Below are positions 8,988-18,403 of a DNA stretch of 64,000 bases, piece after piece. Source of the stretch: Oligoflexia bacterium (GTDB lineage Bacteria > Bdellovibrionota_G > JALEGL01); assembly GCA_035326705.1 (NCBI GenBank), contig DAOLES010000003.1, positions 264,790-328,789 on the forward strand, written 5' to 3'. The notes beneath the pieces were generated by a model, which saw only the letters and a list, made by a program, of their open reading frames with translations, searched no databases and was not told the DNA's origin. The stretch's first letter is position 1. Every line of letters starts with the position of its first letter. The translations under genes were made by a program, and so were the position numbers.

Positions 8988-9449
8988 ATGAATTATTGGT
9001 TAATGAAAACTGAGCCCGATGCTTTTTCTCTAGAAGATCTTAAAAAATCCCCACAACAAACAACTTTATGGGATGGGGTTAGAAATTACCAAGCCCGCAA
9101 TTTTATGCGTGATCAAATGAAGCTTGGTGACAAGGTGTTCTTCTACCATTCACAGGAAAAGCCACCCAGTATTGTTGCCATTGCCAAAGTAGTAAAAGAA
9201 GCTTATCCAGATCCAAGCCAATTTAATGAAAAAAGCAAGTACTATGACAGCAAAGCTGATCCCAATAAACCAAGGTGGTTTTGTGTGGACATTCAATTAG
9301 AGCAAGAGCTTAAGCAAGCCATTGGTTTGGATGAACTTAAAAAACACTCAGAACTTGCAGATATGCCTTTATTACAAAAAGGCCAACGCTTATCGGTTCA
9401 ACCCGTAAGCTCAGCCCATTGGAAGTTTATTCTTCAATTAATAACATAA
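8988..9449 (+). CDS. EVE-domain protein (thymocyte nuclear protein 1-like)
   Basis: A 153-residue single-domain protein of the EVE family, related to PUA domains and thought to bind modified bases in RNA or DNA. Hallmarks are the start MNYWLMKTEPDAFSLEDL, TLWDGVRNYQARNFMR (residues 26-41), GDKVFFYHSQ and a RWFCVDIQ strand. These match the bacterial EVE proteins of about 150 residues closely. It stands alone, divergent from the ABC-2 operon. Many EVE proteins are housekeeping, while others accompany defence genes; nothing here suggests defence. Confidence 0.92.
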   Translation: MNYWLMKTEPDAFSLEDLKKSPQQTTLWDGVRNYQARNFMRDQMKLGDKVFFYHSQEKPPSIVAIAKVVKEAYPDPSQFNEKSKYYDSKADPNKPRWFCVDIQLEQELKQAIGLDELKKHSELADMPLLQKGQRLSVQPVSSAHWKFILQLIT

Positions 9450-9566
9450 ACTATGCAATATTTGCGCAAAATGACTTTTTTGCAGGCTAACCCTAGATAA
9501 AAACTAAATAATATTAATATCTTAGTCTAAGACTATCATGGCCTAAAAATTGCTCACTTTAAGGCT

Positions 9567-10940
9567 ATGCAACAAGAAAAAAAAATAACCTTTCAATTGC
9601 TTTCTAGCTTAATGAGCTCACTATTGATGGGAACATTGCTCCTAACATCTTGTGGTGGAAAAATAAATGCGGCCTTAAACGGTGAAGAATCAGTTGTTCA
9701 TAGGAGCTATCATTTTAACAATATCGTAAGGCATGTTTCTGTAAGAAACGATGATAAAATCATCGTAGCTGGTAATTTTACTGAATATGGCCCATTAGAA
9801 GTGGGGCGATTTCTGCGTCTTAACGCTGATGGTTCTTTAGATGAAAGCTGTTTGTATTCTAAGTTTGATAATACCGTTATGGACGTCACACTACTTCCAG
9901 ATCAAAGCATGATTGTTGTTGGTTTATTCATGAGCTATGGCAATCAACCCGCAAAACGTATTGCTAAACTCAATGCTGACTGTACATTAGATACAAGCTT
10001 CCACAACACGCCCAATACAGACCACTATTTTATTAAAGTTGCCTTGCAAGGCAGTAAAATTTTAGTGGGTGGTAGGTTTTCAACTTACGATGGTCATACA
10101 CAAGGTGGCTTGGTCCGCTTAAACTCTAATGGTATTGTAGATGCAAGCTTTAACTCTGGAAATGTTGGTTTTGATGGTGGTGTTATGGCGATCAAAGTTA
10201 AAGATGATCAAAGTATTTTAGTAGGCCATGGAGGCACCCACTACAATAACGTTGCTTTAAGTAATTTAACCAAACTGAATCCAAACGGAGGTTTAGACGC
10301 TGCATTTTTTAATGGTGATCAAGCAGGACAAGCTACTGACAGGTCTTCACTGATTAATCCAGTTATTGCTATTGAAGAAATTCCCTGCGCCTCAGAAAGT
10401 CCTATTGGTTTTGAACAAGAAGGAAGCTGTAAAAACATCGTTGCAGCCGGTGCTGTCAGTTGGTATGAAGACAATACCTACACCTACAATCAAACCCTGA
10501 TGGATGGCATAGGTTCTGTAAAAAACGATGGCTCTTTAAACACTGCTTTTAAGCGTTCCCACGATGGATCTATTTACGCACTTTATGATCTTTTATACGA
10601 TAATGATGAGCAAAGCCTTTGGATAGCAGGTGGTATGGAGTTGTATGGTGTCCAGGTTGATGGTATCGCCAAAATGGATATCCATGGTAATTTAGATCAA
10701 GACTTTTTCTCATACAGCAATTTAGGATTTCATAGCCCAGGACAGGACTTTGACTCTTCAGGGAATCCTTCAGATTTTCCAGAAACAACCGATGGTCCAA
10801 TGATTGTTTACTCGCTAGACCAACAATCCAATGGTAAAGTTTTAGTCGGTGGTATGTTTACGCACTTCAATAACCAAAAAGTCAACTACTTTACCCGCTT
10901 AAATACTGATGGTAGCTTGGATCAAAGTTTTGGTTTATAA
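9567..10940 (+). CDS. Delta-60 repeat (beta-propeller) lipoprotein
   Basis: A 457-residue predicted lipoprotein. The signal peptide ends in the lipobox LLTSC (Cys at about residue 29). The rest is built of roughly six or seven delta-60 repeats, recognised by the recurring pattern RLNADGSLD..F (for example RLNADGSLDESC, KLNADCTLDTSF, RLNSNGIVDASF, RLNTDGSLDQSF) alternating with KILVGG.F-type strands. Such repeats fold as a beta-propeller and are common in secreted proteins of Myxococcota, Bdellovibrionota and Bacteroidota. Function is unknown. The 3' end overlaps the convergent PLD gene by six bases. Confidence 0.85.
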   Translation: MQQEKKITFQLLSSLMSSLLMGTLLLTSCGGKINAALNGEESVVHRSYHFNNIVRHVSVRNDDKIIVAGNFTEYGPLEVGRFLRLNADGSLDESCLYSKFDNTVMDVTLLPDQSMIVVGLFMSYGNQPAKRIAKLNADCTLDTSFHNTPNTDHYFIKVALQGSKILVGGRFSTYDGHTQGGLVRLNSNGIVDASFNSGNVGFDGGVMAIKVKDDQSILVGHGGTHYNNVALSNLTKLNPNGGLDAAFFNGDQAGQATDRSSLINPVIAIEEIPCASESPIGFEQEGSCKNIVAAGAVSWYEDNTYTYNQTLMDGIGSVKNDGSLNTAFKRSHDGSIYALYDLLYDNDEQSLWIAGGMELYGVQVDGIAKMDIHGNLDQDFFSYSNLGFHSPGQDFDSSGNPSDFPETTDGPMIVYSLDQQSNGKVLVGGMFTHFNNQKVNYFTRLNTDGSLDQSFGL

Positions 10941-12098
10941 AAATGCTCTAAAACGATAAAAAAGCATGCTCAGTAATTTTTGTATAATCGACATCTTTTG
11001 CCACGACTGATCATCTTGCTTTTGACAAATCTCGCTAACTGCGTTTTCATAAAATTGAACAAAGCGCTCAACACACTGTTTATCACTGGTATGAGCAACC
11101 AATTCTAAGTTATGCAACAAACTACGATAATCAAAATTATAACTTCCCAATGATAGCCATACTCGATCAACACAAATGGCCTTACCATGCGAAAATCCAG
11201 GCCAATGATAAACTTTGATTCCTTCATTAATAAGCTTATGTAAAACCACTCTAGATCCATAATCAACAAAACGGACATCACTTTTTTCTGGCACAATCAA
11301 CTTAACATCAACCCCTCTATCAACGGCTTTTATTAAGTGCTTTATGATCGCTTTATCAGGAATAAAATAAGGATTAATAATCCAGATACTTTCTTTGGCT
11401 TGTTTAAAGGCATGTAAAAAGTCCCTGCGTATGCGCCACCTATAAGTAAAGTGATTGTTACCTTGAACTCTGACATCTTGTTGCCCCTCAAACTTACGTG
11501 CTTGTTTACGGCGTTCTTTTTTTGTACCTTTTAATCGAGGGAATTTGAGTTTTTTTGCCTGCCAAACCTCATCAAAGTAATGATAAATTTGCTGACATAC
11601 CGGCCCATCCAGCAACAGGCTAAAGTCATGGATTCCTCCTAAGCGCCATTCTTTTGCGTATTTATCCGCAATGTTAAATCCACCTAACATGGCATGACTA
11701 CTATCCACAATAAGAGTTTTACGATGATTGCGTTTAAAATATTTTTTACCTACATCTTTGGATAAAAAAGAATGGTAGCATTTGACCTTAACTCCTTGCT
11801 TTTTCATTGCTTCAAAAAAACGATTGCTGGATAATGCACTTCCCCAGTGATCATAAATTAATCTAACGTCACAACCTCTTTTGGCAGCAGCAATTAATTC
11901 ATCCGCTACCGTTTTCCCCATTTGATCATTGATAAACTCATAAATTTGCAAATAGACTCTGTATTTTGCATTGCGAATAAGCTTTAACAATGCTGGAAAA
12001 ATCTCTTCTCCACCCAATAAAACATCTACATTATTGCCAGTTGTGACCGATTCTTGATCAAAATAATATCTCTGCGCAATCATTATCTCATTATCCAA
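10935..12098 (-). CDS. Cardiolipin synthase-like phospholipase D family protein (ClsB type)
   Basis: A 387-residue enzyme with two HKD motifs. The first is H125-x-K127-x4-D132 in NHRKTLIVDSSHAMLGGFN, and the second is H304-x-K306-x4-D311 in FSHGKAICVDRVWLSLGS. It should transfer phosphatidyl groups to make cardiolipin, or otherwise cleave phosphodiester bonds in lipids. There are no N-terminal membrane helices, which resembles E. coli ClsB rather than ClsA. Both active-site halves look intact. The gene is divergent from the protease at 12193 and convergent with the delta-60 lipoprotein. A nuclease role is less likely given the spacing and the GGFN / GSYNFD contexts. Confidence 0.88.
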   Translation of the reverse strand: MDNEIMIAQRYYFDQESVTTGNNVDVLLGGEEIFPALLKLIRNAKYRVYLQIYEFINDQMGKTVADELIAAAKRGCDVRLIYDHWGSALSSNRFFEAMKKQGVKVKCYHSFLSKDVGKKYFKRNHRKTLIVDSSHAMLGGFNIADKYAKEWRLGGIHDFSLLLDGPVCQQIYHYFDEVWQAKKLKFPRLKGTKKERRKQARKFEGQQDVRVQGNNHFTYRWRIRRDFLHAFKQAKESIWIINPYFIPDKAIIKHLIKAVDRGVDVKLIVPEKSDVRFVDYGSRVVLHKLINEGIKVYHWPGFSHGKAICVDRVWLSLGSYNFDYRSLLHNLELVAHTSDKQCVERFVQFYENAVSEICQKQDDQSWQKMSIIQKLLSMLFYRFRAFL

Positions 12099-12192
12099 AA
12101 CATAAGCTTGTTGACATCTCGATTTGGCTGTTTATTATAGTCATCGCAATCAAGCAAGGACTTATTCTGTTTTGCTTGCCCAAGGAGTAGCC

Positions 12193-13398
12193 ATGAAAAA
12201 TATTCTTTTAGTCATTTCAACCATTATTATCACCTTGTTTGCCCATCAAACATACTTACACTCAAAAACCAATGACTCAAATCTAGGGCAACCGGTTGCT
12301 CAACAAAACACGATTAACCCTTTGCTATCACAATACATTGCAACAAAACCTAATCTTTTTTCTGAAATCGCTGAAAACAGTGTCAACAGTATTGTCAATA
12401 TTGCTTCTACGAAAATTATTCGTTATCGCAACCGATCACCTTTTTTTAATGATCCTTTTTTTGAACATTTTTTTGGTCGTGGTCAAAATCCATTTGGTGT
12501 TCCTCAAGAGCGTAGACAACAAAGTTTAGGCTCAGGGGTTATTGTCAGCGCTGAAGGCCATATCTTGACCAATAACCATGTGGTTGCCAATTCAGATGAA
12601 ATTACCGTACGTTTAACTGATCAATCAGAACATAAAGCAAGTGTTGTTGGCACTGACCCACACACGGACCTTGCTTTAATTAAAATCAAACTCCCAGAAA
12701 ACTTTAAACCTTTGCCATTAGGTAATTCAGATAATTTACGCTTGGCTGAAACTGTTTTAGCCATTGGTAGTCCTTTTGGCTTAGGTGGAACTGTCACTAT
12801 GGGAATTGTCAGTGCCAAAGGTCGAGCCAATGTGGGTATTGTTGACTATGAAGACTTTATCCAAACTGATGCTGCCATCAATCCTGGAAACTCAGGAGGT
12901 GCTTTACTTAATCTTAATGGTGAATTGATAGGCATTAATACTGCTATTTATTCTAAAAGTGGTGGTTATCAAGGTATTGGCTTTGCTATACCCATTAATA
13001 TGGCCAAGTATGTTATGGAACAATTGATTAAACATGGAAAAGTTGAGCGCGGATGGTTGGGCCTGCATTACCAAGACATTACAGCTGACATTGCAAAAGC
13101 ATTAAAACTTGAAAAATCTTCTGGAGTGATTGTAAGAGCGTTGTTTGAAAACGGTCCAGCAGCAAAAGCTGGTTTTAACCCGGGTGATGTTATTGTAAAA
13201 TACAACAATAAAACTTTAAAAAACTCAGGTCACTTAAGCAAATTACTTTCTGAAACCCCTGTAAACAGCAGTATTAAATTTGATATTTTACGTGATGGTA
13301 AAAATAAAACCATATCCAGTAAGCTTATGCCGTTACCAGAATCTTACAAAGATCAACGCCAGAACTTATATCAACAAGGTCCAAGACGAAGCAGATAA
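12193..13398 (+). CDS. DegP/DegS-like (HtrA) periplasmic serine protease, one PDZ domain
   Basis: A trypsin-like periplasmic quality-control protease of 401 aa. ATG at 12193 is chosen because AAGGAG sits at 12182-12187 and the hydrophobic N-terminal anchor (NILLVISTIIITLFA) follows at once. The catalytic triad is intact: H129 in LTNNHVV, D159 in HTDLALI, and S234 in NPGNSGGAL. One PDZ domain follows (WLGLHYQDI...GVIVRALFENGPAAKAGF). DegP and DegQ carry two PDZ domains and DegS one, but the Q-linker-like loop after residue 75 resembles DegQ/MucD. The N-terminal segment may stay as a membrane anchor. A terminator follows the stop. Confidence 0.93.
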   Translation: MKNILLVISTIIITLFAHQTYLHSKTNDSNLGQPVAQQNTINPLLSQYIATKPNLFSEIAENSVNSIVNIASTKIIRYRNRSPFFNDPFFEHFFGRGQNPFGVPQERRQQSLGSGVIVSAEGHILTNNHVVANSDEITVRLTDQSEHKASVVGTDPHTDLALIKIKLPENFKPLPLGNSDNLRLAETVLAIGSPFGLGGTVTMGIVSAKGRANVGIVDYEDFIQTDAAINPGNSGGALLNLNGELIGINTAIYSKSGGYQGIGFAIPINMAKYVMEQLIKHGKVERGWLGLHYQDITADIAKALKLEKSSGVIVRALFENGPAAKAGFNPGDVIVKYNNKTLKNSGHLSKLLSETPVNSSIKFDILRDGKNKTISSKLMPLPESYKDQRQNLYQQGPRRSR

Positions 13399-13401
13399 AA
13401 C

Positions 13402-13439
13402 AAAACCTATCTATGAATTAAGTAATAGATAGGTTTTTT
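13402..13439 (+). terminator. Rho-independent terminator after the DegP-like gene
   Basis: An inverted repeat AACCTATCTAT / ATAGATAGGTT with a loop of about 10 bases ends in a run of T at 13434-13439. It begins four bases after the protease stop. The A run on its left side means it could also end transcription arriving from the convergent Lon-like gene. Confidence 0.85.
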
Positions 13440-13470
13440 AATCATTATTAATCAAGTGATACTTATAAAA

Positions 13471-15867
13471 TTAAAGCGCTATGACTTTATCTAAGTTAAA
13501 ACGTTTTTGTGCGTAGGCCATTAATTTTTGTCGGACTTTTTCGTTTACGCTTCCTGCAGGAAAGGTTTTATCTTTATTAATTTTTCCCGCCGTTTCACCT
13601 GTCAACAACTCAACGGCTTCATCCAAATGTTTTACAGCATAAATTGCAAATTTTTTATTTTTAATAGCCTCAACCACATCTTTTCTTAACATTAAGTTTT
13701 TAACATTTGCGTCTGGAATAATTACCGCATGTTCACCATTGAGCCCACGTTGTTCACATATATCAAAAAAACCTTCTATTTTTTCATTCACACCACCAAT
13801 GGCTTGTACATCACCATTTTGATTAATAGAGCCTGTTACAGCAAAGGTTTGTTTAATGGGGACTTCAGACAATGATGAAATTAAAGCGCATAACTCTGCC
13901 GTTGAAGCACTATCACCATCAATCATGCCATAAGACTGTTCAAAAGCAATACTTGCAGACAAAGATAAAGGTAAATCCTGCGAGTACCTGGACGCTAACA
14001 ATTGCGTAATAATCATTACGCCTTTGGTATGTATTGATCCACCTAGCTCTGCTTCACGTTCAATATCAACCACCTGTCCTTTGCCCATGGAGCTGGTCAC
14101 AGATATTTTAGTAGGTTGTCCAAAAGCAAAGTGCCCAATACTTATCACTGACAAACCATTGATCTGCCCAACTTTTTTTCCTTTGGTATCAATTAGCTTA
14201 GTACCTTCAATAATACTGTCTTGCATTCTGTCTCTAATTCTTGCAACACGATGTATTTGCGTATCTATGGCTTGTTGTATTTCTTCTTTTGCTATTATTT
14301 TCTTTTTATCTTTACGAGCCCAATAATCTGCTTCTCTTAAAATATCTGCCACATGCAAAATATTGGCTGAAAGTTTACGGTGATCATCAATTAAACGGTG
14401 ACTTTGTTCTATCACTCGTGCAACTGCACAGGCTGTCAACGGTAACATATTTTCTTTACGAGCCATCGTTGCTAACAAACGACTGTATTGTTTAATATTC
14501 CCTGTGCTTGCAGGAATTTGATCTTCAAAGTCCACAGCCACTTTAAACAACTCATTAAATTCAGGATCCAACTGACTGAGCATGTAATACATTTGCCTAT
14601 CTCCAATCAGAATAACTTTAATGGACAAAGGAATTGTTTCTGGTTGTAAGGTCACGGTGGTTGCCATATGGTACACTTGGTTTAAGGATTCAATACGGAT
14701 TTCTTTGGTTCTTAAAATCCGTTTTAAACTTTCCCATCCCAAAGGCTGCATCAAAATTTTATGCGCATCCAAAACCAAATAACCGCCATTGGCTCTATGC
14801 AATGCTCCGGCTTTAATATAATGAAAATCCGTTATAAAACTTCCCATTTGCGGTTTAAGCTCTATACGCCCAACCAAGTTTGGATAAGTGGGATGACTTT
14901 CATAAACCACTGGCGCACCCTTGGTTTTACTATGATCTACAATGACATTGACATCATAAATCCTAAAAGAAAGTTTTTCTTCTTCATCGGCTGCCTGCTC
15001 TTCACCAGCTTCAATATCCTTATGTAAAAAGTCATCTATGTTTTCAATAATGTTTTCTTTAACATCTTTTAAGTACTGAATAACTTGGTCAAAGGCTTTG
15101 TGTTTTTTAGACAAGTCATCAAACAGGTACCCTACAGCCAATTCTGCTGTATCTTGATTTAGTTTCTTGAGCGATTGCCTAATTTCTTTTCTGGCTTTAG
15201 GTAAATCTTGCAACAGTTCTTTTAATCTTTGTTGCAATTTTTCTATGGCTTTTTCATATTTATTTCTTTGGGTTTTTGGCAAAGATTCAAATTCTTCAGC
15301 TGACACCACTTTGTTGTCTTTTTTTGGTGCAAAAACAAATCCGGTTTGGGTTTCCATTAACGCAATCCCTTGTTTTTCACTGTCTTCTTCAAGTACTTTA
15401 AATTTATCTCTGCGTTTTTTACGGAAAAATTCTTCTATATCCATTTTTCTACGTCGGTATGCTTCATCATCAAACGCTGCAGGAATTACCACTTTAAGAT
15501 CTTTTACAGCTTGATGCATATCTGCTTTTAATTTTTTACCCAAACCCGGAGGTAACAATAAAGCTTTAGGTTGATCAGGCTCATCAAAATTATGCACATA
15601 ACAACAGTCCATGGGGGTTTCTTGTTCTTTACACACTTTATCCAAATAGCGATTAACCACGGAGTGTCTACCTGTGCCAGCGTTTCCAAGTACAAATAAG
15701 TTAAAACCTTTGCGTTGGATACCCACGCCAAAACCAAGAGCTTCAATGGCACGTTTTTGCCCCAAAAACTCTTTTAAATCTTTTAAATCATCGGTGGTTT
15801 TAAAGCCGAGTTTTTTTTCATCACAGGATTGATATAAATCTTTGATTTGAACTTGATTGTTTGGCAT
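13471..15867 (-). CDS. Lon-related ATP-dependent protease (COG1067 / AAA-LonB type)
   Basis: A 798-residue AAA+ protease with a C-terminal Lon (S16) domain. The Walker A-like loop is GNAGTGRHS (61-69); the GxGR variant is usual in this family. Walker B is in GGYLVLDAHKI (361-371). A helical insertion with charged coiled-coil character spans about 130-300. The proteolytic dyad is S653 in IDGDSAS and K696 in GGVNEK. It lacks the Lon substrate-binding N domain, so it belongs to the 'Lon-related putative protease' group present in many Proteobacteria next to classical Lon. Substrates are unknown. It is cytosolic and monocistronic, as far as spacing shows. Confidence 0.93.
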   Translation of the reverse strand: MPNNQVQIKDLYQSCDEKKLGFKTTDDLKDLKEFLGQKRAIEALGFGVGIQRKGFNLFVLGNAGTGRHSVVNRYLDKVCKEQETPMDCCYVHNFDEPDQPKALLLPPGLGKKLKADMHQAVKDLKVVIPAAFDDEAYRRRKMDIEEFFRKKRRDKFKVLEEDSEKQGIALMETQTGFVFAPKKDNKVVSAEEFESLPKTQRNKYEKAIEKLQQRLKELLQDLPKARKEIRQSLKKLNQDTAELAVGYLFDDLSKKHKAFDQVIQYLKDVKENIIENIDDFLHKDIEAGEEQAADEEEKLSFRIYDVNVIVDHSKTKGAPVVYESHPTYPNLVGRIELKPQMGSFITDFHYIKAGALHRANGGYLVLDAHKILMQPLGWESLKRILRTKEIRIESLNQVYHMATTVTLQPETIPLSIKVILIGDRQMYYMLSQLDPEFNELFKVAVDFEDQIPASTGNIKQYSRLLATMARKENMLPLTACAVARVIEQSHRLIDDHRKLSANILHVADILREADYWARKDKKKIIAKEEIQQAIDTQIHRVARIRDRMQDSIIEGTKLIDTKGKKVGQINGLSVISIGHFAFGQPTKISVTSSMGKGQVVDIEREAELGGSIHTKGVMIITQLLASRYSQDLPLSLSASIAFEQSYGMIDGDSASTAELCALISSLSEVPIKQTFAVTGSINQNGDVQAIGGVNEKIEGFFDICEQRGLNGEHAVIIPDANVKNLMLRKDVVEAIKNKKFAIYAVKHLDEAVELLTGETAGKINKDKTFPAGSVNEKVRQKLMAYAQKRFNLDKVIAL

Positions 15868-15926
15868 GAGATATACAATAAATCATCCCATGTTTCTTGT
15901 GAAGTTCTAAGAGATTTAAAAAAAAA

Positions 15927-17459
15927 TTATGATCGCTTTGTTTGTACAAAATTAAATAAAGTTAAAGCAAACAACATTAACAACAATGCAAAACCTTCAC
16001 TTGCACTTTGTTGCTGACATGCTGAGATTGCTAAATTAGATTGTATGCTAGGAGCATTATCATAGAGCGGTGGGTTTTGTTCTGGCGGAGTTGTATCTGG
16101 AGTAGGAACCGGAGTGGGTGTTGGATTTGTTGTTTGATACGGAACAGCAAGCGTTGCAACAGTGGCTACTGTTGCTTGAGTAATAGCCTTGGCTAGGTTT
16201 GAGTTATTATAAGACTGACCAATGGTGTCACCCGTTGAGTGAATAAAATTAGAGTGGGCATTGCTGTCTTCAAAAAAGAACACTGCTGGATAACCTTCAT
16301 TCCAAAACGACTTATGATCACTGCTGGCACCTGGAGGCAAAGAGCCTTCAACAACCGGTAAGTTTGGAACATAGGCTTCAATGGTTGTTTTTGCCAAATT
16401 GTACAAGGCTTGACTCCCTGTATTCTTAACAATGTCTAAATCAAAGGCATCCCCTGCTTGTAAGTAACCAATCATATCTAAATTAATCATGGCAATCACA
16501 TTTTCATTTTCATCATTAAGATGTCCTGCATAAGACTTGCTTCCCAACAAACCATATTCTTCTGAAGCAAAGGCTGCAAAAATAATTGTTTTTTCAAAAT
16601 CATACTGTGAAAGAATTCTTGCTGCTTCTAAAACACCTGCTGTTCCTGAGGCATTATCATCTGCTCCGGGTGCAAAGGTATCTCCACCAAAACCACTTAA
16701 AATAGAATCATAATGTCCACCAACAACAATAATTTCATCTGGATGGGTCATACCTGGATATACAGCAATAATATTATCATGATGTGTGGGTTGATTATCC
16801 ACCGGAAACAAAGAAACATCTGTGATGCCCAAGGCAGCGTATTGTCCTCTTACCCATTCCTGTGCTGAAAGCCCACCCTGCGTGTTGGCTTTTCTAGTAC
16901 CAAAGTTAACCAAATCTTGAACCGTTTGATCTATGGCATTGCTATCCACTTGTGCTACCATTTCTTCAATTTGTTGGTCATTCACAAAAACTTGCGTACT
17001 GTACAAAGCGTCACTGGCAATAGGCTTTTCTAAATCGCTGTTAAGTTCTTCAATATGATAGCCTAGATCCACCAAAAAAAAGGCTTGATCTTGTGTTGCC
17101 TTTAACAACAAGCTATCACTGGCTTCAAGCACAATATCAAAGTTACTGTACAAAACATTGAGATTATGTGCCTTCAAATGACTGATAATCCAAAACCTAC
17201 CCAAACCTGAGAAAACGGTGGCTTGCAAATCTAATGCATCACACACTTTTTGTGAGTCCTGATTCCATTCTATGATGATATAATCCTCTAACCAACCTCT
17301 GATAGGGAGTTTTTTTGCCCAATATTGTTGATCTGGAAAAGAAACTTTAACCGCCGCCAACTGAGGAGAAACATTGAAGTAAGAAATATGCGCAGCTTCT
17401 AACTGTTGAGCCTGAATCATAACTGCTATTGCAAGCGTTATAAGTAGTTTACGAAACAT
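15927..17459 (-). CDS. Secreted M28 zinc aminopeptidase with C-terminal MYXO-CTERM-like sorting tag
   Basis: A 510-residue secreted metallopeptidase. A signal peptide covers about residues 1-22. A propeptide-like region precedes the M28 catalytic domain, whose zinc ligands and catalytic residues are visible in order: GGHYDSI, GADDNASG, EEYG, NLDMIGY and SDHKSFW. This is the pattern of leucyl aminopeptidases of the Vibrio/Aeromonas type. A Pro/Thr-rich linker (TPTPVPTPDTTPPEQ) leads to a tripartite C-terminal tag: C481, a hydrophobic helix (FALLLMLFALTLF) and a basic end (KRS). Cys-containing tags of this kind (MYXO-CTERM) direct proteins to the cell surface with C-terminal processing. A rhomboid-like membrane gene lies directly upstream on the same strand. 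Confidence 0.9.
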   Translation of the reverse strand: MFRKLLITLAIAVMIQAQQLEAAHISYFNVSPQLAAVKVSFPDQQYWAKKLPIRGWLEDYIIIEWNQDSQKVCDALDLQATVFSGLGRFWIISHLKAHNLNVLYSNFDIVLEASDSLLLKATQDQAFFLVDLGYHIEELNSDLEKPIASDALYSTQVFVNDQQIEEMVAQVDSNAIDQTVQDLVNFGTRKANTQGGLSAQEWVRGQYAALGITDVSLFPVDNQPTHHDNIIAVYPGMTHPDEIIVVGGHYDSILSGFGGDTFAPGADDNASGTAGVLEAARILSQYDFEKTIIFAAFASEEYGLLGSKSYAGHLNDENENVIAMINLDMIGYLQAGDAFDLDIVKNTGSQALYNLAKTTIEAYVPNLPVVEGSLPPGASSDHKSFWNEGYPAVFFFEDSNAHSNFIHSTGDTIGQSYNNSNLAKAITQATVATVATLAVPYQTTNPTPTPVPTPDTTPPEQNPPLYDNAPSIQSNLAISACQQQSASEGFALLLMLFALTLFNFVQTKRS

Positions 17460-17545
17460 ACTCTATAATTAAGCACGTTTTATGCCTAAAAAAACTTAGC
17501 TTTACTTAAATAATTACAAATACTTATATTATCATAACTGATACA

Positions 17546-17567
17546 TTTTTTGCACTACTGCAAAAAA
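17546..17567. other. Small inverted repeat downstream of the rhomboid-like gene
   Basis: TTTTTTGCA and TGCAAAAAA flank a 4-base loop (CTAC). The hairpin is only 9 bp and mostly A-T, and sits 18 bases past the rhomboid-like stop. In the minus sense it ends in T6, so it may be a weak terminator. Confidence 0.35.
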
Positions 17568-17584
17568 TGCATAGTTAGTGACAC

Positions 17585-18235
17585 TCAACTTTGATCATCA
17601 AAAAATCTTTTTTGTCGTTGTTTTTGTAAGATATTTTGCCACTGACTTTTGATAACATCTGTCCCTAAAAATAAAATATAGGGCGAGATAACAATTAACA
17701 AACTTAATTTTGTTGTGGTTGATCCCATAATCATTTGCCATAATAAAAAAGCTCCGGCCAAGATAGCCAGCCACTTGGCTTTGACTTTTAAAATAAAGTA
17801 CAAATAAAACTCAATATCAGGAAACAAAGTACCAAACGCCAAAGATACATTGAGCGTGACGTAATACCAAATTGGAATGTATTGATTAAAAACAAAGCCC
17901 GCCGTTACGCCTGCAATATAACTTAAAACCACAAACAAACTTAAAGTATTCTCGCCCCAAATACCTTCTAAAGCATCTACTATATAATAAACGTACAATA
18001 CATAGAAAATCAGCCAAAACATGCTTTGCATGCTTGATGGCAAAGCCAAAAGACGCCAATACTCACCCATTTTAATCAGGCTGGGATCAAACATATAATA
18101 ATGCCTAGGATAGCCCATGGACTCCAACAACAAACCAATGATAGGAAGCGCAGCCAAAATAATGGATAAATAGGGGATACTTAACCAAGAAAAGTATTGG
18201 TTTAAAAAACGGACAAAAGCATTGTTTCTGTGCAT
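17585..18235 (-). CDS. Rhomboid-like multi-pass membrane protein, probably non-catalytic
   Basis: A 216-residue membrane protein with about six helices. The arrangement GEYWRLLALPSS, a WGENTLSLF loop, and TLFPDIEFYLYFILKVKAKW near the end of helix 5 resembles rhomboid-fold proteins, where LFP.....FF.PVK.KW is common. The expected GxSx active-site motif reads NVSLAF, and no histidine is found in the final helix, so proteolysis is doubtful. Two starts are possible: TTG at 18259 or ATG at 18235; I chose the ATG, which gives a basic MHRNN N-terminus. It is encoded upstream of, and in the same direction as, the tagged M28 peptidase. Confidence 0.65.
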   Translation of the reverse strand: MHRNNAFVRFLNQYFSWLSIPYLSIILAALPIIGLLLESMGYPRHYYMFDPSLIKMGEYWRLLALPSSMQSMFWLIFYVLYVYYIVDALEGIWGENTLSLFVVLSYIAGVTAGFVFNQYIPIWYYVTLNVSLAFGTLFPDIEFYLYFILKVKAKWLAILAGAFLLWQMIMGSTTTKLSLLIVISPYILFLGTDVIKSQWQNILQKQRQKRFFDDQS

Positions 18236-18334
18236 GCTTGGTCTTCTACAATGTCTCAATCAATAACTCAAGTTACAAACCCCTAGGATAAAGGAAATAC
18301 ACCTGTTTAAAATGTCAAACAACATCAATATAAA

Positions 18335-18368
18335 AATAAAAAAGCCAGACTTAAAGTCTGGCTTTTTT
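18335..18368 (-). terminator. Rho-independent terminator of the VWA lipoprotein gene
   Basis: GCCAGAC (18344-18350) and GTCTGGC (18356-18362) form a stem with the loop TTAAA. A run of A precedes it and a run of T follows it, so it is bidirectional in form. It lies about 35-70 bases beyond the stop of the minus-strand VWA gene at 18404 and probably ends its transcript. Confidence 0.85.
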
Positions 18369-18403
18369 AGGAGATTAAACGCTTTTATATTTTAGAACTA
18401 TCC

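Noticed and set aside
9450..9566. Possible terminator after the EVE gene
   Set aside because: Only short imperfect repeats (for example TTTGCGCAAA) without a T run. Not supported.
14024..15514. Plus-strand open frames over the Lon-like protease gene
   Set aside because: Shadows of a strongly coding minus strand. No signals for a separate gene.
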